From positions 263,461,590-263,525,589 of the forward strand of contig OX352773.1 in assembly GCA_947095535.1 (NCBI GenBank): 64,000 nucleotides of DNA. Direction: 5' to 3'. The translations under genes and the position numbers were made by a program. The notes beneath the pieces were generated by a model. The model saw nothing but the letters and a program-made list of their open reading frames with translations. It ran no database searches and was not told the DNA's origin. Origin of the DNA: Poecilobothrus nobilitatus. Its lineage: Eukaryota; Arthropoda; Insecta; Diptera; Dolichopodidae. Positions 1 through 11,640 of the stretch are shown in pieces. Position 1 is the first letter of the stretch. The number at the start of each line of letters is the position of its first letter.

Positions 1-425
1 GGAGTGCGACAGATGCGCACTTCTACACTATCGAACTGTGCACAACACAGCATTTGGAAATTGATTTGACATGCGCACGTCGCGTTTGAGGACTTATGCC
101 ATCACATGTATTGGCTGGTAATATATTTATAAATTTACAATATAACGGAATTTAAGAGGAACATTAACACATTTCTTAAAAATAACTATCCAACCTCTTC
201 ATAATCATAATTATTTCAAATTCAATTTCCCAAGCATCCTTCTCAAATTTTTATCTCGTCAAACGTCAATAATAAATTAAAGGATTCATCCTAAAGTTTG
301 ATTTTATTTAGGGTGGTTTTGCTAGGTTAATACTCAACAATACCCAATACTTTAGATCTTTCTTACAGTTTCTCTTAAAAAAAAAAACTAAATTTTATAA
401 AATTTGTTGCCACCTCCTCTACACT
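1..425 (+). pseudogene. 3' end of a CR1/Jockey-like LINE (ORF2 end plus 3' UTR), cut by window edge
   Basis: The stretch aligns by eye, on the opposite strand, to the better copy at 59442-60357. It enters at the conserved stretch that reads ECDRC/ATDAH in the two copies, keeps the MRTSRL motif (from about base 71), and continues through the 3' untranslated part, where a phrase near 289-345 matches the copy at 59.5 kb. In such LINEs this region is the C-terminal end of the reverse-transcriptase protein (usual motif SR-LWN). Here the reading frame is broken and the Trp-Asn is lost. Only the last 400 or so bases are present and the rest lies outside the window. It is a dead fragment. The clade (CR1 or Jockey) is inferred from general motif style only. 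Confidence 0.7.
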
Positions 426-1470
426 ATCGAAGAACAGATGGATTTCACTTGCTTATTACATTTAATGCGGTGGAGAATGAACTAAAACAAAATAAAAAAT
501 AAGATATTGGTACAAAAGTTGGTCATCTTTTTCAAAATTTCAGATTAGGGACTAAGCTTAAATACGTAGTAAGATATGAAGATATAAATTTGACAGTCAT
601 ATGACAACTATCTGAACTCGTTGCGCTATACCAACCAAATTTTTCAGAGATCTTGCGCATATAATTTAATTTCTCTTGAACATTAACTAAATCGAAACAG
701 AATTCAATTACTGTGTACGCTATAGTGTTCGCTATAGTCTTAAACGTAAACGTAAAGCTTAGGACTATATTTGTACGGGAGTAAAAATAGATATTATAAT
801 GAATAAAGTTATATTAACTTTAACCAAGAAGTGCCAAGATGAAAATACAGAAATTTTATATTTTCCTTGAAAAATAACAAATAAAATGGCAATTTCCAAA
901 ATTTTAGACCACTACAATCAAGTTCACAGATTTTGTATCTATAAATATACAATAATATTGGTGAATATTTCCATTGTAATTGGTTGGTTTGCATTAAACT
1001 TTTGTTAATTTTACACAAATTCAAAAGAAAACATAAAACAAATGTTTTTACAAAATATAAATAAAATTTTCAAAACCATGAAAATTAGGTGAATTTTTTA
1101 AGATAAACATGAATTGAATAATAATTTATTTTCCTTATATATAAGTAAGTATATATATGTATATATTATATGTTAGACATTTTGTTTATTATTCTCTAAA
1201 TACATAATATTATTAACGTTAATTTAAAATAAAATATTTTGAAGTAAACTTTTCAATGGCAATTAGAAATTTTTTATGTGATATCGTAAGCAGTACAACA
1301 ATATTATGTAGTTTTGTAGTTTGTATTTGAGAGTTTGATTATATAAAAGAAAATTTTGTTTTCCGATTGTAAAACATTAGAACAATCATTAGCGGTTTTA
1401 ATAATCAAAATTTGAATTGTTTTTTAATCAAAAATTTTACTTACGTTTAAATGTATCTACACGTCATTTT
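426..1470. other. AT-rich stretch, nothing recognised
   Basis: I see no gene, repeat family or RNA gene here. Short reading frames are interrupted and low in complexity. Confidence 0.5.
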
Positions 1471-1947
1471 TAGCACATTTCCAAAAAAAATTTTGAAAAA
1501 ATATGTGCTTATTAGTTTTAGTCTGTCCGTCCGTCCGTCTGTTTACAAAACTTCTACACGGTTAAAGATAGAGAAAAAAAAAGTTTAACCATGGGTAGCT
1601 CCCATAAAAAAATTAATTTTGTGGAACAACTTTTTTATGTAGCCCCAGCTATTACGGAGCTACAGCCGTTCAAACTTTAAAAAAGCCCTATTTTTAAGTG
1701 CGTATATCTCATGTTCTGCGTAACATTTTTCAATTTGAAAACGTCATTCGACAGGTATTTTTTTTTTTTTAACTTTGTAAATAATATCAAAATTATACAA
1801 TTTTTTTAAATGTAGTATTTAAATTTACTGTTATGTGAAAACCAAATTTTGCATAATTTTTCTACCCTCATAACTCCCGAACGCTTTCAGCTAGGGACTT
1901 GAAATTTTCAGGGCACAAAGAATTTTTTTTTTCTTTTTTTAAGTGTA

Positions 1948-2006
<59 letters not shown>

Positions 2007-2955
2007 TTCATTTATTTTCATGAATATGCAATTAAAATATTATTTAAAAAGAAAAATTTTTACAATAGCTTTTACTAATCCTAATAGTAAATATATAAAT
2101 TTAATTAAAATAAAAAAAAATATTAAATTGCATAAACAATTTAATATTTTTTTTTAATTTAATTATTTGGTATTTGAGGACAAAAAGAATTTAGAATTAG
2201 TATAAGTTTATCAGAACATTTTTTTGGACCACCCGCTGTTTATGAGCTATTAGGACTCAAAAATTGAAAATTTGTTATTTTTAAACACCTGTACCTTAGG
2301 CACCTGTACACATTTTACAGGCCAGACACCGAATTACAGCCCCTCAAAATGGCAAAAAAGCCTCAGATGTATATATCTCAGGCTCTGCGTTATAGTTTTA
2401 CATTCTAAAACCGCTAGAAAACCGCAAATTTTGTTATCTCCATAAAGCAATATCAAAATTATGCAATATTTTGTAATTTACTATTTAAATTTACCGTTGT
2501 GTGAAAACCACATTTGCGCATGAAATTTGTTTTTTCATAACTCCGGCACGCCTTTATATAGGAACTTGAAATTTTGAGACAAAAAAGAACTTTTAGAATT
2601 AGTATAAGTTCCCCTAGAAAATTTTTTTGCGCTGTTTCAGAGCTATTAGGGCTGAAAAATTTAAAATTTGCTATTGTACAGCACCTGTACAAATTTTTCT
2701 TCGGCAAGACATAAAAATTAAAGCTCCAGTAATATACTTTTACGTGTGTTAACGGATTTTCTTGGTTATATAAGGTTCTGGACTTACAGCGCCTCAAAAT
2801 TCCAGAGAAGTCCTATTTTCCCATTTTTCTTATTACTAAAAAACTTCTTAAATTTTAAAATTTTTGTGCATGCCACAATTCTAAACAGTATGTATTGTCT
2901 TTTGGAAATGTGCGCTTTTAAAACCGTTGGTTTACATTTTACCTTGTTGTTTTTA
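1471..2955 (+). mobile_element. Family A hairpin/GTCC element, long form with duplicated body module
   Basis: This is one of the two longest copies of the main repeat family of the window; the other is at 39696-40905. It begins with a hairpin (AGCACAT at 1472-1478, ATGTGCT at 1503-1509), followed by a GTCC/GTCT tract at 1521-1542. A body follows with the family landmarks CGGAGCTACAG, ACCGTTATGTGAAAACCA and CACCTGTACCTTAGGCACC. The body module occurs twice in tandem: the ACCGTT.TGTGAAAACCA landmark recurs near 1830 and 2495. A subterminal inverted repeat is present: GCACATTTCC at 1473-1482 against GGAAATGTGC at 2904-2913. There is no coding capacity, so it must be non-autonomous. The layout (hairpin, GTCY tract, subterminal inverted repeats) resembles DINE-1/Helentron-associated elements; that assignment is inference. 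An AT-rich segment interrupts it at about 1932-2176. Confidence 0.75.
1932..2176. repeat. AT-rich insertion inside family A copy, with (TA)n
   Basis: About 245 bp with no counterpart in other family A copies separates two parts that are contiguous elsewhere. It holds a perfect (TA)26 run at 1951-2002 and A/T homopolymers. Similar short words flank it (ACAAAGAA on the left, ACAAAAAGAA on the right). These could be a degenerate target duplication or chance in AT-rich sequence. Confidence 0.55.
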
Positions 2956-3983
2956 ATCAAAATAGAAATGATTTTGTTTTGTAATTTATTTTGCGAACAT
3001 TTAATTAATTGTATTCTTAAGTAAGTCTAAATCTGGCAATCTGAAATGCTATTCTATTTATTTTGATAATAAATATATTGCCGGTATATTTTATTTTTAC
3101 TTAAAAAATTATTACCATTACCATTATGTTACCGTTTTTAATTAAAAGCATAAAAAAAATCACTTTTTAAAGATAATCATATATAATGCACCAAGAAATC
3201 AACAAAGAAATAAAATTGAAATCGGGATTTTTTGAAAATTCTGATTTATTACCGTTTTGAAACGGAAATAAATCCGTTATAAATCAAAAATAAAAAGAAG
3301 TCGAATTTGGTATTTATTATAAAAAAAATGTTTGGGATGTAATTCAACATACCGTAATTCAATTATTTAATTTGTAATTCAACATACAACATAATTAACA
3401 GTAAAACCCATCGAATACTGCTGTCTTGAAACCACCACTAAACCATTTATTAAAACACTGATTTTGTAATCAATTATAAAATCCATGCTTTTGATTTATT
3501 ACATCTTCTAGAAAAAGATATATAATTTTTCTTGGAAACTTACCATAAAATATTTTGGAATACTGCAATTTGTTTTACATTTAAAGTTTTTGGGAAGAAA
3601 TAATAAAAGTTTCAAGATTTTAAAAAACGAGATTTGGAAATATAAAGATAGAGAGAAAATTTACTCTGTTGTTCCCATTAATAACAATACCAAGTTTATG
3701 GGCCATTTTTATTTCTCATGTGGGTCATGGAAATATAAAGATTTCAGTGATCATTGGCAAATGGCATTTAAAAACAAAAGATTTAAGAAACAAATACGAA
3801 ATTAATAAATTCAAACATTCTTTGCCAGACCAAAGCCAGACAAACATTTTTAGAAAACGACAAAGAAACTATCTAGAATAAATGAAACAAACAAAACTTT
3901 CGGAATACAAAACGAAAAAATATTATTATTTTGAAAGCGGAAATAATGAGTCGATTTTACATTTTATTTTTAGTTTATTCTCC
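2956..3983. other. AT-rich stretch, nothing recognised
   Basis: No gene is supported. There is a small perfect hairpin near 3252-3265 (CCGTTT, 2-nt loop, AAACGG), and the word GTAATTCAACATAC recurs near 3340 and 3373. The two overlapping reading frames near 3590-3881 (about 70 residues) have no recognisable domain. Confidence 0.45.
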
Positions 3984-4042
3984 TGTCACAAAAATATGAC
4001 AAGAAAATTACACAGCCTTTTCTGTCAATTTGACTGAAAATA
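3984..4042 (-). mobile_element. Decayed tail of tRNA-derived SINE family 1
   Basis: The segment matches, with many substitutions, the reverse complement of the 3' tail of the SINE at 29592-29781. Shared landmarks are a CACA-AAATATGAC block corresponding to the CCACATTTATGTGG hairpin, and TTACACAGCCTTTTCTGT. The tRNA-like head is absent. Confidence 0.55.
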
Positions 4043-4412
4043 TCGTAGAAAAGTATATGGGAAGTATCCACAGACCACAGAAGCGACTTTATTTCTTTGT
4101 GAAGATAAGGTGGAATTTAAAAATAATCACCATTTCATTTTATCGCGATTCCATTTTATTTCTCAGGACTTTATTTCCAAACTAAGAATTAAAACAAGAC
4201 TTAAGAATAACTTACCTTTTTTTGTCAAATATTAAATACCGATTTTAATTATTAGAAACTGAGTAATGTTTATATAAAAATATGTAGGTATATAAGGTAT
4301 AAAATATCTATTTAATTTATAAAATAATTTCAAGATTCCAAAAATTATTTAATTTAAAATGTGCTTATAAATAAAATACCGAATTTTTTCCTTTAAATCT
4401 ATAATACACAAG

Positions 4413-4436
4413 ATGTTGGCGAGACCTTGCCAACAT
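4413..4436. repeat. Small perfect hairpin
   Basis: ATGTTGGC at 4413-4420 is followed by an 8-nt loop and its exact complement GCCAACAT at 4429-4436. It stands out because the stem is GC-richer than its surroundings. No poly-U tract or coding context is present, so no function is proposed. Confidence 0.5.
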
Positions 4437-4460
4437 GTAAAAAAGAAACATTTTATTTCT

Positions 4461-5287
4461 ATAATAAACCACTCACACTAAATATAAACAAAACTGGCAA
4501 TGATGATATTTCTGTATATTTATTTTATAATTTAAAATTTTAATATTTGACACAAAAAGTATTATCAAAGACACAAAATGTTCATTAAAAGTAAGAATTT
4601 TAAGATTTTTTACTTTTTAAAAACTACTTTCGCCACATCTATTATGAACTGGTCGCAGCGGTAAATTAAAAATAAATTATTAATCTTCTGTTGGCGTTTC
4701 CAATCTTTGTTTTGCAAAAAAAAAAAATAAAAATAGGTAGCTACTCTTAATAAAATTAAAACGGCTGAAAGTGAAAAAGTGAGAGTGAGTGAAAAAGTTA
4801 TAGTAAACCTCATATTTAAAGGAAAAAAATAATAGGCCGATTTTATTCTTGATTTTTTAGTATAAAAGATAATAAACCACTCACACTGAATATAAACTAA
4901 ACTGGCAATGATGATATTTCTGTATATTTATTTAATAATTTAAAATTTTATTATCAGAGACACAAATCTTCGACTAAAAGTCTTATCAGAGACACAAACT
5001 TTTACTTCTTAAAAAGTACTTTCGACACAAAATTTAAAGCAATATTTTAATTTTTAAATTTGACCGTCACATTATGAACTGGTCGCAGCGGTAAATTAAA
5101 AATAAATTATTAATCTTCTGTTGGCAGTTTAAATGATTCTTTGTTTTGAAAAAAATAAAAATACTCTTGATAAAATTAAAAGGCCTGAAAGTGAAAAGAT
5201 GAAAGTTTATAGTAAGCCTCATATTAATTATAAGAAAAAAAAATAATAGGCCGATTTTTTTTGATTTTGTTTTCATTATTATAAAAG
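4461..5287. repeat. Tandem duplication of a ~410-bp unit (two copies)
   Basis: Unit 1 covers 4461-4868 and unit 2 covers 4869 to about 5287. Both begin with ATAATAAACCACTCACACT and end near a TATAAAAG. They share many blocks but differ by indels. One 55-bp block is identical in both (4641-4695 and 5071-5125) and includes ACTGGTCGCAGCGG. A degenerate third part is suggested near 5580-5740 (ATTTTATTATCAGAGACA and the AAAGTAGTTTTG block). Open frames on the minus strand here (up to 142 codons) are low-complexity and mirror the duplication; I do not treat them as genes. Confidence 0.8.
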
Positions 5288-5776
5288 CTTCACAACAGAC
5301 TTTAAAGTAGTTTTGTTTATTTAGGTGGAAATTTTGATTTTTAAACAGAATTTTTGATATAACATATAATATTCGAATTTTTTTTGTTAATATAAAATTC
5401 GGCAGACTTAGATAATTATATTTCATCACAGAAATCAGAAACTTATAGAAATGGATATTTTTCAAAAAAAAAAAAAATAACATAGAAAATATCATTTTAG
5501 AAGCCTTCTCTCACAATAGATTCATAATTTTGTACTAATTTATTATTAGACCATTAAATTAAAAACCTGTCGAAAAAAATTTATGAAATTTTATTATCAG
5601 AGACATAAATCTTTTATTAAATACACCAAAGTCCTCTTCCAAAGTACCTTTAAATAAAATAAATTCAGCAAATTTTTTTCAAGCAAAAAAAAATGAACGC
5701 AAAAGACTTGAAAGTAGTTTTGGTAAATAAAGTAATTTCGCGGCGAAAACAGCTGTTTTTGATTGATATAAATTTT
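5288..5776. other. AT-rich stretch with remnants of the preceding tandem unit
   Basis: From about 5580 the text again resembles the preceding repeat unit (TTATCAGAGACATAAATCTT), and the AAAGTAGTTTTG phrase occurs near both 5305 and 5712. Otherwise nothing is recognised. Confidence 0.45.
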
Positions 5777-6750
5777 TATACCCGTACGATAGGATCGGGT
5801 ATAATAAAATTACTCCTCCGTTTGTAACACCTCGAAATAAGCGAGCTAGATATACCTTCAAAGGTATGAATCGGATCAGAAAAAAATTCTAAGACTTTTG
5901 AGCCATGTCCGTCCGTCCTTCCGTCAGCACGCTAACTCAAAAACTAAGAAAGCTGGAATCTTTAAATTTACAAAAAATATTCTGGGAGTAATTTGTAGGT
6001 TCTCCATTTTTTTTGGTTGAGTTTGGACCAAGCTTTAGGGTAGCTCTCGAACACCTAACTTTTAGATCCCCACATTTTTTTTGCAATAGAGCTATAAAAT
6101 TTTAACTGCTGATAGATGTCACAAAAATATTAATTTTATTTTCAATAACTTTTTTTTGTAGCCCCACCCGTTACGGAGCTACAGCTCCCCAAAGGTTCAA
6201 AAAAGCTCTATATTTAAATTGTTATAGCACAAGTTGTATAAGGTATATCTTCATTTTGAAAACGCCAAACGATTACTACTTTTATTAACTTCAAAAGTAT
6301 ATATACAATAAATATATTTTTGTGGCATACGGTGTCTTAATTTACCGTTATGCGAAACTAAAATTTTGCAAAATCCTTTAACCCTTCTATCTTCTAAACG
6401 GTTTGAGTTGAAAACTTGAAATTTTGACAGAAGTTAGATCTTTGAAAATATTTGAAAGTATGAGTCATTTCAGAAATTTTTTTTGTATCACTCCCCGTTT
6501 AGGAGCTGTAAGGGGTCAAAAACTGAAAATTTCCAATTTTTAAACACCTGTAACTTGAACACCTGTTAAAATTTTTTTGAAGTAATACACAAAAATCAAA
6601 GCTTCAACATTATACTCTTATTTCTGTTAACAACTTTTTTTAATAATATAGGGTTACTTTATAATTGACGAAAGTGTTACTTGATTTTTCCAAATTTTCT
6701 AACAAATTTGTTCAACAAATTTTTTCCATTTTGTTTTACTCGATAATTTG
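5777..6750 (+). mobile_element. Chimeric element: TATACCC-hairpin head (type P) joined to family A-like body
   Basis: The head starts with a hairpin, TATACCCG at 5777-5784 and CGGGTATA at 5796-5803. It continues with ACTCCTCCGTTTGTAACACC, GCGAGCTAGATATA and GGATCAGA, a GTCC tract at 5907-5927, and GCTAACTCAAAAACTAAG. The same head, about 220 bp, occurs alone and reversed at 20026-20246. From about 6100 the text changes to the family A body: a GTAGCCCC...GGAGCTAC hairpin, TTACCGTTATGCGAAAC, and CACCTGTAACTTGAACACC. The head layout is that described for DINE-1-type, Helentron-associated non-autonomous elements (known family features; the match here is by eye). There is no coding capacity. The right boundary is approximate. 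Confidence 0.7.
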
Positions 6751-7704
6751 AAATTGTTGAGGATATAATGCGTAGTATATAAAAATGCAAATAAATAAAC
6801 AACATAACGGTTGCTTGAAGAATTTTTATTTATATGATATTAATATATATACATACGTATATAATATTATGTTTATTTACATATCGTATATGTCACTAGT
6901 GAATGAATGATAAGAGTATAGATGTATATTATATAGCGCAGTATTTGCATACATATATGTATTTTATTGTACTTATAAGAAATTATTCTGTCAATGGAAT
7001 ATTTAAATATAATATAATATAATATTTAAAATTATATTTACTATTTTGTACTAAGTAAATTTAATATACATTTACCGCTTAGTATTAAATGGTACTATAG
7101 AATATTTGAAAAAGTTTTGGATTGATAATCGTTATGTGGAAGGTTAGAATTTGCTTTTGAAGAATGTATAAACATATAGTTTGAATATATCTACAACCCA
7201 CAGTTCTAGAAATTATAAAATTCACCCAAATTATTTTAAAATGGCAACTATATTCTTCCTCGTTTTTTTTAAAACTAAAGAGAAATAGAGAGTAAAGTTT
7301 TAAAAATATTAAAATTATTTCGATTATTGGGATTGTTTTAAATGGAACAAAAAAAAAGATGTCGTACCGTTTGGTGGGTGAATTAGAATTTCATATCAAA
7401 TGAAGATCGGAACAAGATGATTTCTTCGTAAAATATTATATGGAAATAAAAGACAAGGATGAAGAACAGTTTTTGAAACTAACAAGAATGAATGTGTCTT
7501 CCTTTAATTTACTATTTTCCTTATTATTTCCTCGATTAATTTTTCTTCAAATGACATATTATTATCTTAACTTATCTACGAATGTTAACAAAATGACATT
7601 AAAAATTGTTTTTGAATTTTAATGTCACGATATAACTATATTGATTTCGCGGCTACAAAATTGTAAAATATAAATTTTTTAGTCGGGCAAAAAAATCGCC
7701 GACA
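6751..7704. other. AT-rich stretch, nothing recognised
   Basis: Simple A/T words dominate (for example ATATAATATAATATA around 7015). A 60-codon frame at 7440-7622 has no recognisable domain. Confidence 0.45.
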
Positions 7705-7868
7705 TTTTTTCGCCGGTTTTTATTGTGCACTTTATACATGTGTTTCAAACAATTTTTGACATATAGGCACGAACTTTTACCCTGAATGTGTTTTTAGCCT
7801 GGAGCATTTTTTCTCAATGATTAAAAAACTGTTAAAAATTACCGCCAGGAAAAAACGGCGAGAAAAAA
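7705..7868. mobile_element. Possible MITE: imperfect inverted repeat ~165 bp
   Basis: TTTTTTCGCCGGTTTTT at 7705-7721 is nearly complementary to AAAAAACGGCGAGAAAAAA at 7850-7868, with two extra bases on one side. The enclosed 128 bp have no coding capacity. Another TCGCCGAC lies just outside at about 7696. No second copy was found in the window, so this may be a foldback sequence and not a transposable element. Confidence 0.35.
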
Positions 7869-10794
7869 TTAATAAACTGTACCTAGCTTTTTTAATTTTA
7901 TGTGTTTAAATTTGTTTTATGTTTTTTTTTTCTATTACATCAAGTAAGTAGGTGATTCCAACGTTTTTTTAATGATGCTGATGTAAAAATGAAATTTTTA
8001 TGTAGTTTATCAAGGAGTCAAAATGATAACGTAAATGTTTTTGAATCTATAGAAATTGTAAAATTGCACAGGAGATTTTCTAGTAATATTTAAAAATGAA
8101 AAACATAAATTTACTTGGAAAGCTTATTAAAAATATAACAGCCTTTTTTTCATCCTTTTCACTCCTATAAGAAGAATAGAGCATCTGCTAAGTCAGTTAT
8201 TATTCATATTTTACAAAGTTTCAGTTTCTGGAATCATTAGTTTCACTAAGCCGTTGTTTACTCGGCTGTAGGTATTGCATATAACTATTGAACGTAAATA
8301 AATATTGTTATTTGTGCCGCATCTATTATCTTATACAAGAATTATTTTATTTCTTGTATTTGCAATAAAAGATCGGTGTCTTAACTGCTACACTTTTGGC
8401 TGGAACTAAATATATATATAATGATTATTACTCAATAATTGATAATCTCTAATAATTTAAATAAACCAATAGGTATATCTGTATAGTGATTAAATTAAAC
8501 TGAATATATCCGCTACTCTTTTATTTTTAAGCGACTTTCTAATAAAAGTGACTAAAAATTTTTCGAATGATATTAACTACAAAAGTATGATTTCTTTAAC
8601 TATTTATTGTATTAATTTCATATTAATTCTATTATTGTAGAAATTTCTTATTGTCTCAAAATTTGGTAATAGATACTCACATGTTATTATTTAATACGCT
8701 TAAAGAAAACTTAATCAACATATTATTTATTTTTATACTTAACATTATTAATTTATTCATATAAATTTTTAATTAATTTTATTTTCTTTTGCTGCTGTAC
8801 TGTATAAAACGAAAAAAAAAAAAAACGATCTACAGATGTTTTAATTAATTCACTGGTAATTATTTTATATTCAACCAGTTCGGATTATGTGCATTATTAT
8901 TATCATCGTAACCAAATCAACAACGCATTTGAAATAATTGGAATGATAATATTAAAGCCGTTGGCTATAATACATTGCAAACATCTGTTGTGAAATATTC
9001 AAATCCTCAAAGAATAAGAAAAAAAAAATATTTCCAACTTACATAGTAGATTTTCTAATCCCTTTTCGTTTATAATTGAACATTTCCGGCTGATTGAACC
9101 TATTTGTAAATTCAATTGGAAAAGGATACAAACACATCATCTTCCAATTTTCCATAAAAATTCCAAATAAAAATAAAAAAAAACCGTTTTTTTTTTTCTT
9201 TTTTAAATTTTGATATCCCTTAAAGCGAATCGCGTTTTAAGAGAAAGAAAAAATGAATACAAAGAATATTTTCCTGAATACTGAAATTTTTGCAAAAAGA
9301 AACCGTTGAAATTATGGAAATTATAGGAAAAAATAAAATTAAAAATTAAAAAACCGCAAGCAAGAGAAAAAAAATAATTCAAAGAAAGTAAAAGAATTTC
9401 ATTATAGTTCTATTAAAAAAAAAAAAAGGAAAAATTGAAATTTCCCAAGTGTATTAAATCTCAAGTGTATCTACACCACAACTGAGCTTAAATATATACA
9501 TACAATATATTTTTAATCAAAACAATACAACCAACAGTTATAATGTATATTATATCCTTATTTACAGTAGAAGTTGAATTAAAAAAAAAAAAAAAAAAGG
9601 ATAATATGAAAACTTGATCTTCCATTGTGATAGATACATCTCATACATCAGTTATTGGGGAAAAAATGCAATCTATAACGAAAGAAAACAGAAAAAAAAC
9701 CTGATACGTGAAAAAAAAGCTGATAAATATGCAATATTTAAAATAAATAAAAAAAATTAAAATAAAAAAAAAATGTTGGATGCAAGTTAATAACACAAAA
9801 AGGATGTGCTATAGGTATGTGTTTATTGTTTTATATTTTCTTCTCCTTCTCCTTGTAACTCCTTATTATGATATTCTTTTAAATTTTTAGAATTTTTTTT
9901 ACTATTTTTATCTGCAACGTTTTTCAATTTATAATTTATTGGTATTATAACATTTAAGAAAGAAAAATGTTGTTGTTTATCATTGACATCACAATTTTAA
10001 ATAACCATATTTTGGTTTAGCTACTGAACCTATATCATTTTAAAATTTAGTTCTTAAAATTTCCTCTTTTGAAAACTTGTGTTTTAAAATTTCTTATTTT
10101 TCATTAATAATTCAGAATTTCGCATATATCTAATATATTATACATATTCCAAAAAAAGTATGTAACCTTGATTGAGGAATTAACTATAAAATTACTTCTA
10201 ATTACATTTTTTACATAGATATTTCATCAACAAAGTCTCTCTGCTAACCAAATCAGTGGAAGGCTAATTTTTGCCTAACTATTATTGTATTCACAACTTT
10301 GTTCGCTTGAAACTAAATTATTTTTTTTTGTATTTTTTAATTTCTATTCGCGATTACGTACCACTCCCTGTTTTGCATATGCGCAAAGGGCAACACCCTT
10401 AAATAAAAAAAATTATTTCAAAACGAGCACCATTTTATTAACAAATATTTCAATTTTGCCAAAAGAAAGGTGTTATCTTTAGAAAAAACGCATCAACAAA
10501 TCCCAAAGAAATCCAACAACAGGTTATCCTAACATGTCGGCAAATAACCTTGACATTATCAGTCACAAGTTTTCCCTGAACATAAAAAAATTATTATTCA
10601 AACTTTTTTTTCGACTATTAATTATTAAACGGCAGTAATTAAGGGGACAAAAATATTAACTTAGACTTTTTGGTAGATGAATCACTTCATATAACCTTAT
10701 AAATGAATACAAAAATAAAAATTTTATTCGATTAAATCGAAAGACAGCAGTCTTTTAACCGAAAATTATTGAAACACCTATAGCCAAAGAGAAA
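7869..10794. other. AT-rich stretch with A homopolymers, nothing recognised
   Basis: Nearly 3 kb without a supported gene or recognised repeat. Poly-A runs of more than ten occur near 8813, 9417 and 9583. A 65-codon frame at 10285-10482 has no recognisable domain. Confidence 0.45.
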
Positions 10795-10826
10795 TCTTCT
10801 TCTTCTAATATATAAAGCAGAAATTA

Positions 10827-10852
10827 TGTTTGTTTGTTTGTTTGTTTGTTTC
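10827..10852 (+). repeat. (GTTT)n microsatellite near the Helitron left end
   Basis: Six GTTT units in a row begin just after AAATTAT. A GTTT/TTTG run close to the 5' end is common in insect non-autonomous Helitrons. Confidence 0.85.
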
Positions 10853-10953
10853 TGCCCTTTTCACGTAAAAACCACCAGTCCGATTGCAAGCAAATTTTGC
10901 AGGAACATTTCTACGACCCGGGAAAGTGTTATAGGCTATATGGTGTTTTGGTT

Positions 10954-11640
10954 CATTAACCCATTGCGGCCCGAGAGCCATTTAAAGCTTTTTTGTTTTT
11001 TCGTTGTCCTGCCTAAACGGTTCAATCGATTTAGTTGAAAATTTATACAAATGTTCTTCTTAGATTTGGACAGGTGCCGAAGAAAATTGGATACAATATG
11101 TTACCCGGATTCGGCCCGGCGAGCTTCCAAAAAAATTTTTGTTTCCGATTTTTGTTCAATTTTGTATGGCGGTTTTATGGTCCGAAAAAAAGCCTGTGAC
11201 AAATTTTTATGAAGTTCCGTTAACCCATTTGGGTAGGAGAGCCGAACGAAGTTCATAAAATTTTTCTGTTGTCCTGCTTAAACGGTTTGACCAATTGAGT
11301 TTAAAATTTACAATAGTGTAGCTCTTTACCACAGAAGCTCACTGAGTTGATTTGGTTACGATACATTAACCCATCAGGCTTCAAGCCATAAAATTCTCAT
11401 TTTTTGTTGTTGTGCTTAAACTATTTGACCAATTGAAAATTTGCACAAGTATTGCACTTTGGCAGACAAACTCATTCAATAGATTTTGTTGTGATACATT
11501 AACACATTTCGACACGACAGACTGTCAAAAAAAAATTTTTGTTTCTAATTACTGTCTAATTTGGCAGGATGAATTTATGGTTCTAAATTAAGCCTGTGAC
11601 AAAATGTTTGTTAACGTTTGTCTACCCATTTCCGCAGGAG
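10954..11640 (+). repeat. Diverged tandem modules inside the Helitron
   Basis: A phrase like CATTAACCCATT starts modules at about 10954, 11219, 11364 and 11497. Each of the first three leads to GT(C/G)CTGC.TAAACGGTT-like text followed by TTGAAAATTT.ACAA; AAGCCTGTGACAAA recurs near 11190 and 11602. Spacing is uneven (about 265, 145 and 133 bp), so the modules have lost or gained segments. Confidence 0.65.

Noticed and set aside
1951..2002. Regulatory or replication-origin meaning of the (TA)n run
   Set aside because: A plain microsatellite; nothing ties it to a function.
5067..5495. Longest open frame, 142 codons, minus strand
   Set aside because: Phe/Lys/Asn-rich low-complexity product of AT-rich DNA, partly within a tandem duplication; no domain.
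10954..11640. CRISPR-like or satellite array
   Set aside because: Unit spacing is irregular and the units are diverged; they lie inside a Helitron-like element of a eukaryote.
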